A stretch of 11,761 bases of DNA, taken from NCBI GenBank assembly GCA_009908925.1, contig JAAAOH010000085.1, positions 1-11,761 of the forward strand, read 5' to 3'. Below, in pieces: positions 1-5,941 of the stretch. The notes beneath the pieces are model-generated. The model was not told where the DNA came from and made no database searches. It was given only the letters and a program-made list of their open reading frames with translations. The stretch comes from Spirochaetota bacterium (GTDB lineage Bacteria > Spirochaetota > Spirochaetia > DSM-27196 > PWMO01). How positions within the stretch are numbered: the stretch's first letter is position 1; every line of letters begins with the position of its first letter. Both the position numbers and the translations under genes were made by a program.

Positions 1-30
1 GAGCAGAATGTTGGTGTCAACGAACCGCAT
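1..30 (-). CDS. vapC: VapC-type PIN-domain toxin, N-terminal fragment (cut by window edge)
   Basis: Only the first ten codons are inside the window; they read MRFVDTNILL, the classic opening of a PIN-domain ribonuclease, with the first catalytic aspartate at residue 5. The ATG lies inside the last codons of the upstream VapB gene (14-nt overlap, different frame), the usual translationally coupled antitoxin-toxin order. VapC toxins are known to cleave RNA, often initiator tRNA or rRNA; which RNA this one cuts cannot be told. The remainder, including the other acidic residues, lies to the left of the window, so intactness is unknown. Confidence 0.8.
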   Translation of the reverse strand, partial: MRFVDTNILL

Positions 31-271
31 CGCGCTCGTGTACCTCGTTGCGAGAGAGCCGTAGGCCCGCGCTGAAACGGCGGTCGCGCCCGGCGAGCCG
101 GCGGCGGATCGCCTTCTCCTCCGCCCGCAGGCGCTCGAACTCTGTCTCCGAGCCTGCGATCTCGTCAAGCGCGTCGCGAACGAGCGCGGAGACGGAGGTG
201 TTCATGAGCGCAGCTCGTATGCGTGCCCTGTGATATACCTCATCACTTACAGATACTGTGACATTCTTCAT
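17..271 (-). CDS. vapB: VapB-type ribbon-helix-helix antitoxin
   Basis: An 84-residue protein. Residues 1-32 match the CopG/Arc ribbon-helix-helix pattern: a beta strand (KNVTVSVSDEV), helix A (YHRARIRAALMNT) and helix B beginning at SVSALVRDAL. The charged C-terminal half (about 40-84, rich in Arg and Glu) is the type of flexible tail that wraps the toxin. Its end overlaps the start of a PIN-domain toxin, so it should neutralise that VapC and repress the operon. The ATG has no convincing Shine-Dalgarno. A -35/-10 pair ends 8 nt upstream, suggesting a leaderless mRNA. A perfect 9-bp inverted repeat spans the start codon and is the likely operator. The family is clear from the fold pattern; naming the subclass VapB rests on the partner. 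Confidence 0.85.
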   Translation of the reverse strand: MKNVTVSVSDEVYHRARIRAALMNTSVSALVRDALDEIAGSETEFERLRAEEKAIRRRLAGRDRRFSAGLRLSRNEVHERDAVR

Positions 272-284
272 AATCTCACAGTAT
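253..284 (-). promoter_or_regulatory. Candidate VapB operator: 9-bp inverted repeat across the start codon
   Basis: ATACTGTGA (253-261) and its exact reverse complement TCACAGTAT (276-284) are separated by 14 nt. Equivalent bases in the arms are 23 bp apart, about two helical turns, as expected for two RHH dimers on one DNA face. The repeat covers the vapB ATG (269-271) and overlaps the predicted -10 box, so binding would block RNA polymerase. Binding by VapB is inferred. Confidence 0.6.
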
Positions 285-307
285 TGCTAGATTCTCGGGC
301 GCGTCAA
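280..307 (-). promoter_or_regulatory. Predicted sigma-70-type promoter of vapBC
   Basis: On the minus strand, TTGACG (302-307) is followed after 16 nt by AATACT (280-285). The -10 ends only 8 nt before the vapB ATG, so the expected transcription start is at or within a base or two of the start codon. The -10 matches consensus at 4 of 6 positions and the -35 at 5 of 6. Confidence 0.5.
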
Positions 308-349
308 GGGAAGCGGCGGGATTCACGTATTGGCGATCCATGCGGCTGT

Positions 350-442
350 ATCGATACGGTGATCAGGCTCTCGAAGTTTTTCGGAACAACGCCCGGATTC
401 TGGACGAACATGCAGAGCCTGTACGCTAATAGATCGTACTGA
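350..442 (+). pseudogene. Remnant of a HigA/VapI-type antitoxin (C-terminal part)
   Basis: The plus-strand reading IDTVIRLSKFFGTTPGFW, followed by TNMQSLYANRSY and a TGA, closely matches the conserved C-terminal part of HigA-type XRE antitoxins (pattern DTALRLxxFFGTxxxFWxNLQxxY). The N-terminal DNA-binding helix-turn-helix is absent. Upstream in the same frame only a short GKRR-like trace near 308-319 resembles the family, followed by an out-of-place insertion. No partner HigB gene is visible. The fragment runs into the 3' end of the minus-strand PIN toxin gene (426-806). I read it as the relic of a third toxin-antitoxin module lost when another inserted here. Confidence 0.6.
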
Positions 443-806
443 CGCCGTAATCCGCAAAGCGCTCGTCCGTCGTTGCCACCGGTGCTTTGTGTATGAAAGC
501 CGTGGCAATAATAAACCGGTCCGCAGGGTCTTTGTGTATTCGTGGCAAACTCGCCGCCGTGAAGAGTGTTTGCGGTTCCAGAGGGAGTACGTCCACTCGA
601 TGGTGGTCCATGACGCGGCTCCACCAGTCCCGGGGCGGTAGGGGGAGTTCGAGTTTCCCGTCGCGATATTTGAGGGCGATCTCGAACGCACTGATTGCGG
701 AAACTGCGACGATCGTCTCCGCATCGATCCGCTTCCGTGCATCAACCGTCAGCCGGTCCGATCCCGCCGCAAGCCACAGGAGAGCACACGTATCCAGGAT
801 GATCAC
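426..806 (-). CDS. vapC: PIN-domain toxin paired with Phd-type antitoxin (VapC family, COG3744-like)
   Basis: A 126-residue PIN-domain protein opening with MIILDTCALLWL. Conserved acidic residues are D5, E42 (SAFEIA), D93/D96 (HKDPADRFIIATA) and D114 (TTDERF), so the Mg-dependent ribonuclease centre looks complete. The DPADRF-IATA signature is typical of the PIN subgroup encoded next to Phd/YefM antitoxins. The start is GTG at 804-806 and overlaps the antitoxin stop as GTGA (4 nt), indicating translational coupling. Length is normal. Its 3' end overlaps the HigA remnant on the other strand. RNA target unknown. Confidence 0.88.
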   Translation of the reverse strand: MIILDTCALLWLAAGSDRLTVDARKRIDAETIVAVSAISAFEIALKYRDGKLELPLPPRDWWSRVMDHHRVDVLPLEPQTLFTAASLPRIHKDPADRFIIATAFIHKAPVATTDERFADYGVSTIY

Positions 807-1030
807 TCTATCTCACCCCATTCATCCGGGGTCAAATCTTCGGTCGGATCGAACTTTACGGAGATGCGGGAAAGTACGGGATCAGTCTGAGTGCGAAGAG
901 AAGGCTTTCGTGCCCGAAGCTCCGCTATCGGTGTTCCGTTACGGCTGATGATGTACACCTCACCGCGTTCCACTTCTTCCAGAATGCGGGAGAGATGCGT
1001 TTTCGCCTCATGGGTATTCACCGTTTTCAT
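803..1030 (-). CDS. Phd/YefM-type antitoxin
   Basis: A 75-residue protein whose first 40 residues (THEAKTHLSRILEEVERGE, then VYIISRNGTPIAEL) fit the Phd/YefM fold: a DNA-binding N-terminus followed by a strand pair with the typical NGTPIAEL turn. The acidic C-terminus (EDLTPDEWGEIE) should bind the PIN toxin. It is the first gene of a two-gene operon overlapping the toxin by 4 nt. There is no good Shine-Dalgarno before the ATG; a promoter and a 7-bp inverted repeat lie directly upstream. Known members repress their own promoter, more strongly when bound to toxin. Confidence 0.88.
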   Translation of the reverse strand: MKTVNTHEAKTHLSRILEEVERGEVYIISRNGTPIAELRARKPSLRTQTDPVLSRISVKFDPTEDLTPDEWGEIE

Positions 1031-1033
1031 ATC

Positions 1034-1054
1034 ACTTAGTTTATATGACTAAGT
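1034..1054 (-). promoter_or_regulatory. Candidate Phd operator: 7-bp perfect inverted repeat
   Basis: ACTTAGT (1034-1040), a 7-nt AT-rich spacer and ACTAAGT (1048-1054) form a perfect inverted repeat 4 nt upstream of the antitoxin ATG. It overlaps the predicted -10 box, as expected for autorepression by the antitoxin. Binding is inferred. Confidence 0.6.
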
Positions 1055-1066
1055 CTTGGAAGTCAA
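1038..1066 (-). promoter_or_regulatory. Predicted promoter of the phd-PIN toxin operon
   Basis: On the minus strand, TTGACT (1061-1066) is a good -35. The -10 is either TATAAA (1040-1045, 15-nt spacer) or TAAACT (1038-1043, 17-nt spacer). Only 7-9 nt separate the -10 from the ATG at 1028-1030, so the transcript is probably leaderless. Confidence 0.55.
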
Positions 1067-1164
1067 TGTCCGGCACGCATCGATCTGATCCAGGATAGGC
1101 ATGTGCGGCTTTGCCCGCCATGGCTGGTACGAGAAGTGCCTTCACGACGAACGAGTCGTAATCC

Positions 1165-1593
1165 TTACGGCGGCCCATACCGCGCCCGTAACTGCTCACG
1201 CTTGTAGAGAACCTCGAAGCCGCCGTCGCGGGCGGTCAGCATGATGCGGGGGCTTTCCGCGACACAGGCAGATTGCAGGGGAAGATAGACCGTGTCGGAA
1301 GGGGCGGGTACCCAGGCGCTTGCGGAGGTGTCCCAGCGAAGCGGTTCGAGCCGCAGGGCATTGTCGCCGGGGTCGAGCCAGTAGGCGAGCACCGGGGGCT
1401 CCAGTGCCTGCCGGGTTCCGTCCTCGAGCTCGATGAGGACGTAGAGGCCCGTCTTCGGCGGCGTGCATTGGACACCGGCGTCCTCCCCCGGCGCGGGGGC
1501 CGGCGCCGTCGCGCAGGAGGCAAGCAGCAGCAGAACGACGACGGTCGTCAATGTGGCAGCGAATGGTGTCGTCCGCGTATGCATCACGATCAT
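1165..1593 (-). CDS. Small predicted lipoprotein of unknown function
   Basis: About 142 residues. The signal peptide has a threonine/arginine n-region (MHTRTT), a hydrophobic stretch and the lipobox LLAS-Cys at residue 27 (24 if the second ATG is used), so the mature protein should be a lipid-anchored envelope protein. After the cysteine comes an Ala/Pro-rich linker (ATAPAPAPGED) and then a compact domain with two further cysteines (VQC and SAC), perhaps a disulfide. I recognise no family. The reading frame is open back to 1671, but that would add 26 polar residues before the signal peptide and overlap the MFS gene, so I chose the ATG at 1591-1593, with GGAG 13 nt upstream; the ATG at 1582-1584 is also possible. 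It starts 43 nt after the MFS stop on the same strand and may share its transcript. Confidence 0.65.
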   Translation of the reverse strand: MIVMHTRTTPFAATLTTVVVLLLLASCATAPAPAPGEDAGVQCTPPKTGLYVLIELEDGTRQALEPPVLAYWLDPGDNALRLEPLRWDTSASAWVPAPSDTVYLPLQSACVAESPRIMLTARDGGFEVLYKREQLRARYGPP

Positions 1594-1636
1594 TCTATCA
1601 CGACTACTCCTGGGACGGTATTGGCCGGGCGGACTA

Positions 1637-2848
1637 TCATTCGTGCGCCGCTTCATGCTCTCCCGCTGCATCGGCTTTCGGCACCCATCCCAGCCACAGA
1701 ACCAGAGTCATCAACAGCGGTACGAACGCCGCTGCAAAGAAGACCGCACCGACGCCCCCGACGGCGTAGGCGATGCCGCTGAGAAGTGGTCCGAGGGTCT
1801 GTCCGATGCGAATCGCCATCGCGTTTACCGCCATCGTCGCTCCGCGTAGCTCCATCGGCGCGCGCGAGGCGATCTGAGACTGCACCGTCGGAATCGTCAG
1901 GCCCTGAGCGACACCGTAGAGAAGCGTACCCGCAGGCACGAGCCACCATCGCGGCATGAGAGGTATCGTCACGAGCGCCGCAACGTAGATGCCGAAGGCG
2001 ATGGTCAGGATCGCCCGTCCGCTCAAACGCTGCGCGATGGCGCCGTGCCGGCCGGCAGTGAGAGCTGTCGCAATCGAGGCTGTGGACATGATCGCACCGA
2101 TCACGGGCGAGGGCAGTCCGAACCGGTTCGCGAGCAGAAAGGGCATATAGGCGAGATAGGCTCCGTAGAGCACGATGAAGACCAGTATGGCAACGACCGA
2201 GAGTGTGCCGATGCCGGTCCGCCACGCGTTCTCGATAACTGCGCGGATTCGCGAGAGCACCGTTCCGCTCGAATGTGGGCGCGGGGTCTCGAGCTTTGTC
2301 GCAACGAGCAGGGCGATGGGAAACGCCACCGCGGAGAGCAGGAAGGGGTACTGCCAGCCGACCGCGGCAAGCGCGCCGCCGACGAGAGGATACGAGGCGG
2401 TGCCGATGCTGAGCGCGCTCGCATTGTACCCCACCGCGGCCTCCCGGTCGTCGCCCGAGTACATATCACCCAGAATCGTGACACTCAGGCTCGTCAGAGA
2501 CGCCGCGCCTACGCCCTGAAAGAAGCGCAGCACGAGCAGCAGCGGAAACGACTGCGTGAAGCCGCACGCCACCCCTGCGGCGCCGAAGATAAGCAGCGCG
2601 GGAACGACAATGCGCTTTCTGCCGAATCGATCGGAGAGGAACCCGAGCACCGGCGCGAGAAGAATCCCGGGTACGGTGAATACCGTGAGGAGAAGCCCCA
2701 CCTGACGTGATGACAGCTCGAGTGCCCGCGCGATATCGGGGAAGGCGGGCGTGATGCTCGAGACGCCCATGACCCCCATGAGGGTAATGCCGAAGACGAT
2801 GTAGAGGCGGTGATCTCGAAGGGGCGCGCGGCGGCGGTCCTCACTCAT
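1637..2848 (-). CDS. Major facilitator superfamily (MFS) efflux permease
   Basis: A 403-residue inner-membrane protein with about 12 hydrophobic segments, the first beginning near residue 15. MFS motif A is clear between helices 2 and 3 (GFLSDRFGRKR, residues 69-79), and LRFFQGVGAA (107-116) is the helix 4 motif seen in DHA1-type drug/H+ antiporters and related sugar exporters. A basic central loop (about 195-210) separates the two six-helix halves. Substrate cannot be told from sequence. The start ATG has GGAAG 5 nt upstream. It diverges from the DNA glycosylase gene with only 50 nt between the starts and is followed by the lipoprotein gene. No regulator gene is adjacent. Confidence 0.9.
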   Translation of the reverse strand: MSEDRRRAPLRDHRLYIVFGITLMGVMGVSSITPAFPDIARALELSSRQVGLLLTVFTVPGILLAPVLGFLSDRFGRKRIVVPALLIFGAAGVACGFTQSFPLLLVLRFFQGVGAASLTSLSVTILGDMYSGDDREAAVGYNASALSIGTASYPLVGGALAAVGWQYPFLLSAVAFPIALLVATKLETPRPHSSGTVLSRIRAVIENAWRTGIGTLSVVAILVFIVLYGAYLAYMPFLLANRFGLPSPVIGAIMSTASIATALTAGRHGAIAQRLSGRAILTIAFGIYVAALVTIPLMPRWWLVPAGTLLYGVAQGLTIPTVQSQIASRAPMELRGATMAVNAMAIRIGQTLGPLLSGIAYAVGGVGAVFFAAAFVPLLMTLVLWLGWVPKADAAGEHEAAHE

Positions 2849-2882
2849 GCAGCTTCCACGGTAACAGCAACGGGCTTCCCCG

Positions 2883-2891
2883 TGCTATCCT
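2883..2891 (+). promoter_or_regulatory. Candidate extended -10 promoter of the glycosylase gene
   Basis: TGCTATCCT matches an extended -10 (TGn plus TATCCT). It ends 7 nt before the ATG at 2899, so transcription would begin at about the start codon. There is no Shine-Dalgarno (upstream bases CGCCCGG) and no good -35. A 5-bp inverted repeat, ACGGG (2870-2874) and CCCGT (2879-2883), abuts it. Confidence 0.4.
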
Positions 2892-2898
2892 CGCCCGG

Positions 2899-3888
2899 AT
2901 GGATACGCTCTACATCTCTAAACCTCCTCTGTTCTCCTTCGAAGAGGCCATGCGATATACCACACGCGGGTTCGACGATCCGAGGTACGTCGTGGAAGAG
3001 GGCTGCATATCAACGGCCATCGCCTGTGGGGACGCCGAAGTCGCGGACCCCGGCGGCGTGCCGAGGAGCGTGCTCGCCCCCGAGGGCCCCGACGACGCGA
3101 TAACCGTAATTCGCGTGGCCGACGCCGGGGAGGCCCTGGCAGTCGAGGTGCTTCGTGACGGCGCTGGAGATACCACCACCTCGGCCGGCGCCGCCCGCGT
3201 AGAACGGTACGTGCGCCGCTGGTTCGATCTCGATCGCGAAATCTCGGAGTGGGAGGCGCTCGTTCGCCGCGCCCCCGAGCCGGTTCGAAGCGCCTTTACC
3301 CGACTGCTCGGTTTCCGCCTTGTGGCGCTGCCGAGCCTCTTCGAGGCGCTTGCCTGGTGTGTGCTCGGGCAGCAGATACATCTCGGCTTTGCCTATCGCC
3401 TGAAGCGAAGGTTGAGCGAGCGCTACGCGGCCCGGGTGGATGTGGAGGGGAAAGGCCACTATCTGTTTCCCAAGCCGGCCGTGCTTGCCGCCGCCTCCCG
3501 GGAGGATCTGCGCGAGATGCAGCTTTCCTACCGCAAGGCGGACTACCTCATCGGGCTCGCGTCCCTCTTTCGTGACGGCGAGCTGTCGGAGGACGCTGTC
3601 GCCGGTCTCGGCGACACGCGCTCCATGATGCAGAGGCTCCGGCAGGTGCGGGGTATTGGAGAGTGGAGCGCCGCCTACGGGCTCCTCAAGGGCCTCGGCC
3701 GCCGCGACGCTGTGCCCTACGGGGATTCGGGGCTCGCGGCGGCGTACGCTCGGCTGTTCGACACAGCCGGCAAGCCCTCGCGGGGCGAGCTCGAGGACCT
3801 CTTCGCACTGTTTCCCGGATGGGAGGGCTATGCTGCCTTCTATCTGTGGCGGACGCTTCTGAACGTGGGAACGCCCGAGTGGGACTGA
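2899..3888 (+). CDS. alkA: AlkA-type DNA-3-methyladenine glycosylase II (HhH-GPD)
   Basis: A 329-residue base-excision repair enzyme expected to release alkylated bases such as 3-methyladenine. Residues 1-100 form a variable N-terminal domain like that of AlkA. The helical domain follows, with the conserved SLFEALAWCVLGQQI segment (LGQQI at 156-160), the helix-hairpin-helix VRGIGEWSAAY (GIG at 252-254) and the catalytic aspartate D276 in VPYGDSGL. No four-cysteine cluster is present, unlike Nth/MutY. Size is slightly above E. coli AlkA. It is divergent from the MFS gene. There is no Shine-Dalgarno and the mRNA may be leaderless. It is not fused or next to ada-type genes, so adaptive-response control is not indicated. 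Family assignment is strong; exact lesion range is inferred. Confidence 0.88.
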   Translation: MDTLYISKPPLFSFEEAMRYTTRGFDDPRYVVEEGCISTAIACGDAEVADPGGVPRSVLAPEGPDDAITVIRVADAGEALAVEVLRDGAGDTTTSAGAARVERYVRRWFDLDREISEWEALVRRAPEPVRSAFTRLLGFRLVALPSLFEALAWCVLGQQIHLGFAYRLKRRLSERYAARVDVEGKGHYLFPKPAVLAAASREDLREMQLSYRKADYLIGLASLFRDGELSEDAVAGLGDTRSMMQRLRQVRGIGEWSAAYGLLKGLGRRDAVPYGDSGLAAAYARLFDTAGKPSRGELEDLFALFPGWEGYAAFYLWRTLLNVGTPEWD

Positions 3889-4075
3889 TGGAGTACAGGG
3901 CCGGACGAGGGTCTCGTATCGCTTAGGAGCCCGTCGGACTTACCCAGTGATATTAAGAGGCCGTCGGACTTACCCCGTGATATGAGGGGCCCAAAGACCG
4001 TCAGAGGCCCGGCGTGGGGCACATTCGTGAGGTCAGGCGCTGCGGCTCCTCGTCAATAGGCCCCGATCGGCAGCA
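3889..4075. other. Gene-free stretch downstream of alkA
   Basis: No supportable coding region. It contains the 30-bp tandem repeats (3927-3986) and then sequence that is probably the 3' flank of the decayed insertion sequence. No transcription terminator with a T-tract was found after alkA. Confidence 0.5.
3927..3986. repeat. Two tandem copies of a 30-bp repeat
   Basis: Copies begin at 3927 and 3957, exactly 30 bp apart, sharing the core CCGTCGGACTTACCC and then GTGATAT with a few mismatches. The flanking GAGC/GAGG matches too. They lie just beyond the 3' end of the decayed transposase. The sequence (read on the minus strand as AAGTCCGACGGGCTCCTAA) resembles what one might expect of an IS terminal repeat, but no inverted partner is visible on the other side of the transposase. 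There are too few copies and no spacers for a CRISPR. Confidence 0.75.
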
Positions 4076-4705
4076 TCACCCGCCGATCATCCCCGGTCTC
4101 GGTGGTCCGCCGCTACATAACCGCCACAGCCGTTTCATATTATGGATTTGATGATTCCGAACACCGGCTCGACGGTCTGTTTGCGTTTGCGGCCTCCCCA
4201 CCTGCGGGTCGATCGCCCCCAGTGCCGGTTCGAGCTCATAGTGATCGGCGGGAGAAACCGCGACTCACCTCGATACGCTTCTTTCGCCGCTTCGGTGGCT
4301 TCTCCTGCAGCGCCTCTCCCCGCGAGATGTCTGTGGGAAGCCGTTGGCCGTCATCGTCGTCCCGTTCGTCCGCTGCTTCCGCCTCGGTGAGGAGTTCCGC
4401 GATATCGGCATCGAGCTGCTGTTCCAGTTCAGTAATGCGGTCGTAGCGGATGTTTTTGTACTTGCCGAAGTTCGCCTTGATGTGTGTGCCATCAATGCTC
4501 ACCGTTCCTGCTTTGAGTATGCCCATCTCGACTGCCATCAGCAGCAGCAGCTTAAAAGCATCTTCCGCGGTGGGTACTGAGCGTCGCCGGTACCGCGATG
4601 ATTCATTTTCAATTGCGGCAGTTTCATGGATTCCACCGCATTGACGACGAAATGCACCATATCGTTGCGATCTACCCAATCCTGGAGGCGGGGCGTTCAC
4701 ATCAT
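4076..4705 (-). pseudogene. Decayed IS1182-type transposase with internal deletions
   Basis: Four colinear pieces of one DDE transposase appear in changing minus-strand frames. Piece 1 (about 4696-4556): RLQDWVDRNDMVHFVVNAVE up to HRGTGDAQYPPRKML, the N-terminal domain, preceded by an ATG ATG TGA (4705-4697) that stops at once. Piece 2 (about 4556-4299): FKLLLLMAVEMGILKAGTVS, then IDGTHIKAN and KNIRYDRITELEQQLDADI; D107 of this frame (codon 4491-4493) is the first catalytic aspartate. Piece 3 (about 4220-4142): GRKRKQTVEPVFGIIKS, with the catalytic glutamate codon at 4168-4170. Piece 4 (about 4140-4076): NMKRLWRLCSGG, the C-terminal end. Between pieces 1 and 2 and between pieces 3 and 4, codons expected in full-length relatives are missing, and the second aspartate region is gone between pieces 2 and 3. 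The gene cannot make an active enzyme. Confidence 0.82.
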
Positions 4706-4865
4706 TATGACTAACCGAAGCGTACTCCTCAGTCGATATTCGCGCTACGATTTCGGAGCAGTTCTGCCACCTTTGAAAGCAAGAAAGTACGGCGCATCTC
4801 AGCGGACTCAAGCTTCGATCTGCGTGCCCTGCGGGCGACGGTACACGTCGTTGGCGCGCTCGATA
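4706..4865. other. Gene-free stretch between the transposase remnant and the CDF gene
   Basis: No gene, tRNA or good terminator is visible. It may include the 5' end of the decayed insertion sequence, but I could not find an inverted copy of the 30-bp repeat unit or target-site duplications. Confidence 0.4.
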
Positions 4866-5795
4866 CTATGATCTCGGCACCAGTTCCAGCATCAGATGAG
4901 GAACGCTAGGCCGGAGTCGTTCCAGAATCGCCTGCTTGCGTGCATGAAGGGCTTCGAGGGATACTTGGGAGCTCCCGTCTGCCGGCCGCACCAGGGCGAC
5001 CGCGAGATAGCGGCTACCGGTCTTACTCATGTACAGGCGGTCGACGGCGAACTGTGGTGCGCACTCCTCGCGGACGATCAGGTCGTATTCATTGTACTGT
5101 TTCTCGTCCTGCAGCTTCCCGAGGGCAAGCTCGATGATCGACTCGCGGATAATCTCCACGGGTTTGCCGATGAGCATGGCTGCAAGCACGAGGGTGATGA
5201 TGGAGTCGGCGAGGAAGGGGACGAACCCTGCACTGCCGGAGGGATCAGTGTTTCGCAGGGCAAGCACTCCGACAGCGATGCCGAGAGAAAGCATGCCGTC
5301 GACAAATGAAGCCTTGCTGTCGGTCTTGAGCAAGGAACTCTGCCCGCCGATCTGTGCGTTGGACAGCCGGTAGAAGCCCGAGAGGAGAAAGCAGATAACG
5401 GCTACCGTAACCGCGTAATAGAGAATCGGGTCGGGATTGAGCATGGGAATGTTCTCGGTATTCCCGCCGACGTAGAAGATGATCCGGACGACGCTTGTTA
5501 CAACAGCCATGAGGATAACGCCGAGAATCATGAGTCCCTTTACGAAACTGTACAGCGCTTCATAGAAAAACTGTCCCAGCGGAAAGGTCTCTGTTCGGCG
5601 TGATTTGATCCGTGAGACTGCCAGCGCGACGCCCATTCCGACGAAGATGATGAACGAGTAGTTTCCGTCGAGGAGAATGGCCTCGGAATTCGAGAACCAA
5701 TAGGTAACCCAGGCGATACCCGCCATACTCAGATTTCCTATAGCCCCGACGGATAGCGCACGGCGCTCAACCCTGTCCTGTTTCTGAATCTCCAT
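4866..5795 (-). CDS. Cation diffusion facilitator (CDF) family transporter
   Basis: A 309-residue inner-membrane protein of the cation efflux family (COG0053-like). It has about six membrane segments (first near residues 16-35) and a soluble C-terminal domain (about 215-309) with the ferredoxin-like pattern ending HLMLELVP. Helix 2 reads SEAILLDGNYSF: D43 aligns with the first metal ligand of YiiP-like carriers, but S47 replaces the second. Helix 5 reads SKASFVDGMLS: the aspartate is kept, but alanine stands where the histidine of HxxxD is expected. Half of the canonical zinc site is therefore changed, so metal preference is open. The start is secure: GGAGG (5804-5808) lies 8 nt upstream of the ATG. 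It diverges from the serine hydrolase gene. The original partner cation is most often Zn, Fe or Mn in this family. Confidence 0.88.
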   Translation of the reverse strand: MEIQKQDRVERRALSVGAIGNLSMAGIAWVTYWFSNSEAILLDGNYSFIIFVGMGVALAVSRIKSRRTETFPLGQFFYEALYSFVKGLMILGVILMAVVTSVVRIIFYVGGNTENIPMLNPDPILYYAVTVAVICFLLSGFYRLSNAQIGGQSSLLKTDSKASFVDGMLSLGIAVGVLALRNTDPSGSAGFVPFLADSIITLVLAAMLIGKPVEIIRESIIELALGKLQDEKQYNEYDLIVREECAPQFAVDRLYMSKTGSRYLAVALVRPADGSSQVSLEALHARKQAILERLRPSVPHLMLELVPRS

Positions 5796-5852
5796 GCTCT
5801 GTACCTCCGGTGTGTATGATGCCGAGGCGGGGGCGGGAGGTGCAGTAACGGC

Positions 5853-5882
5853 TGTCAGGAATTCCGCATGACAAATGTCAGG
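5853..5882. promoter_or_regulatory. Candidate regulatory repeats between the CDF and hydrolase genes
   Basis: TGTCAGG occurs at 5853-5859 and 5876-5882, 23 bp apart, and the second copy forms an inverted repeat with TGACA (5869-5873), reading TGACA-AA-TGTCA. The site is in the divergent intergenic region and could bind a regulator such as the NarL-type protein encoded at the end of the cluster. This is inference from repeat structure only. Confidence 0.3.
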
Positions 5883-5941
5883 TCTATTTCGTTACAGGAG
5901 ACACTTACGCCGCGGTGCCTTCGCGAGGATGCTTGTACCTC

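Noticed and set aside
487..948. Plus-strand open frame across the PIN toxin and antitoxin genes
   Set aside because: Antisense shadow of two well-recognised toxin-antitoxin genes.
1144..1159. Hairpin ACGAC/GTCGT as terminator after the lipoprotein gene
   Set aside because: Short 5-bp stem with no T-tract on the minus strand; not convincing.
1055..1164. Possible small gene or RNA between the antitoxin promoter and the lipoprotein
   Set aside because: No start with a ribosome binding site, no recognisable peptide and no tRNA-like folding seen.
2045..2710. Long plus-strand open frame opposite the MFS gene
   Set aside because: It is the antisense shadow of a clear MFS permease; composition is Arg/Gly/Glu-rich with no recognisable domain or Shine-Dalgarno.
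3927..3986. Possible CRISPR repeats
   Set aside because: Only two copies, directly abutting with no spacer, and no cas gene in the window.
3840..4022. Short minus-strand frame encoding a repeated GKSDGLL peptide
   Set aside because: The peptide repeat is only the translation of the 30-bp tandem DNA repeat; it overlaps the 3' end of alkA and lacks a ribosome binding site.
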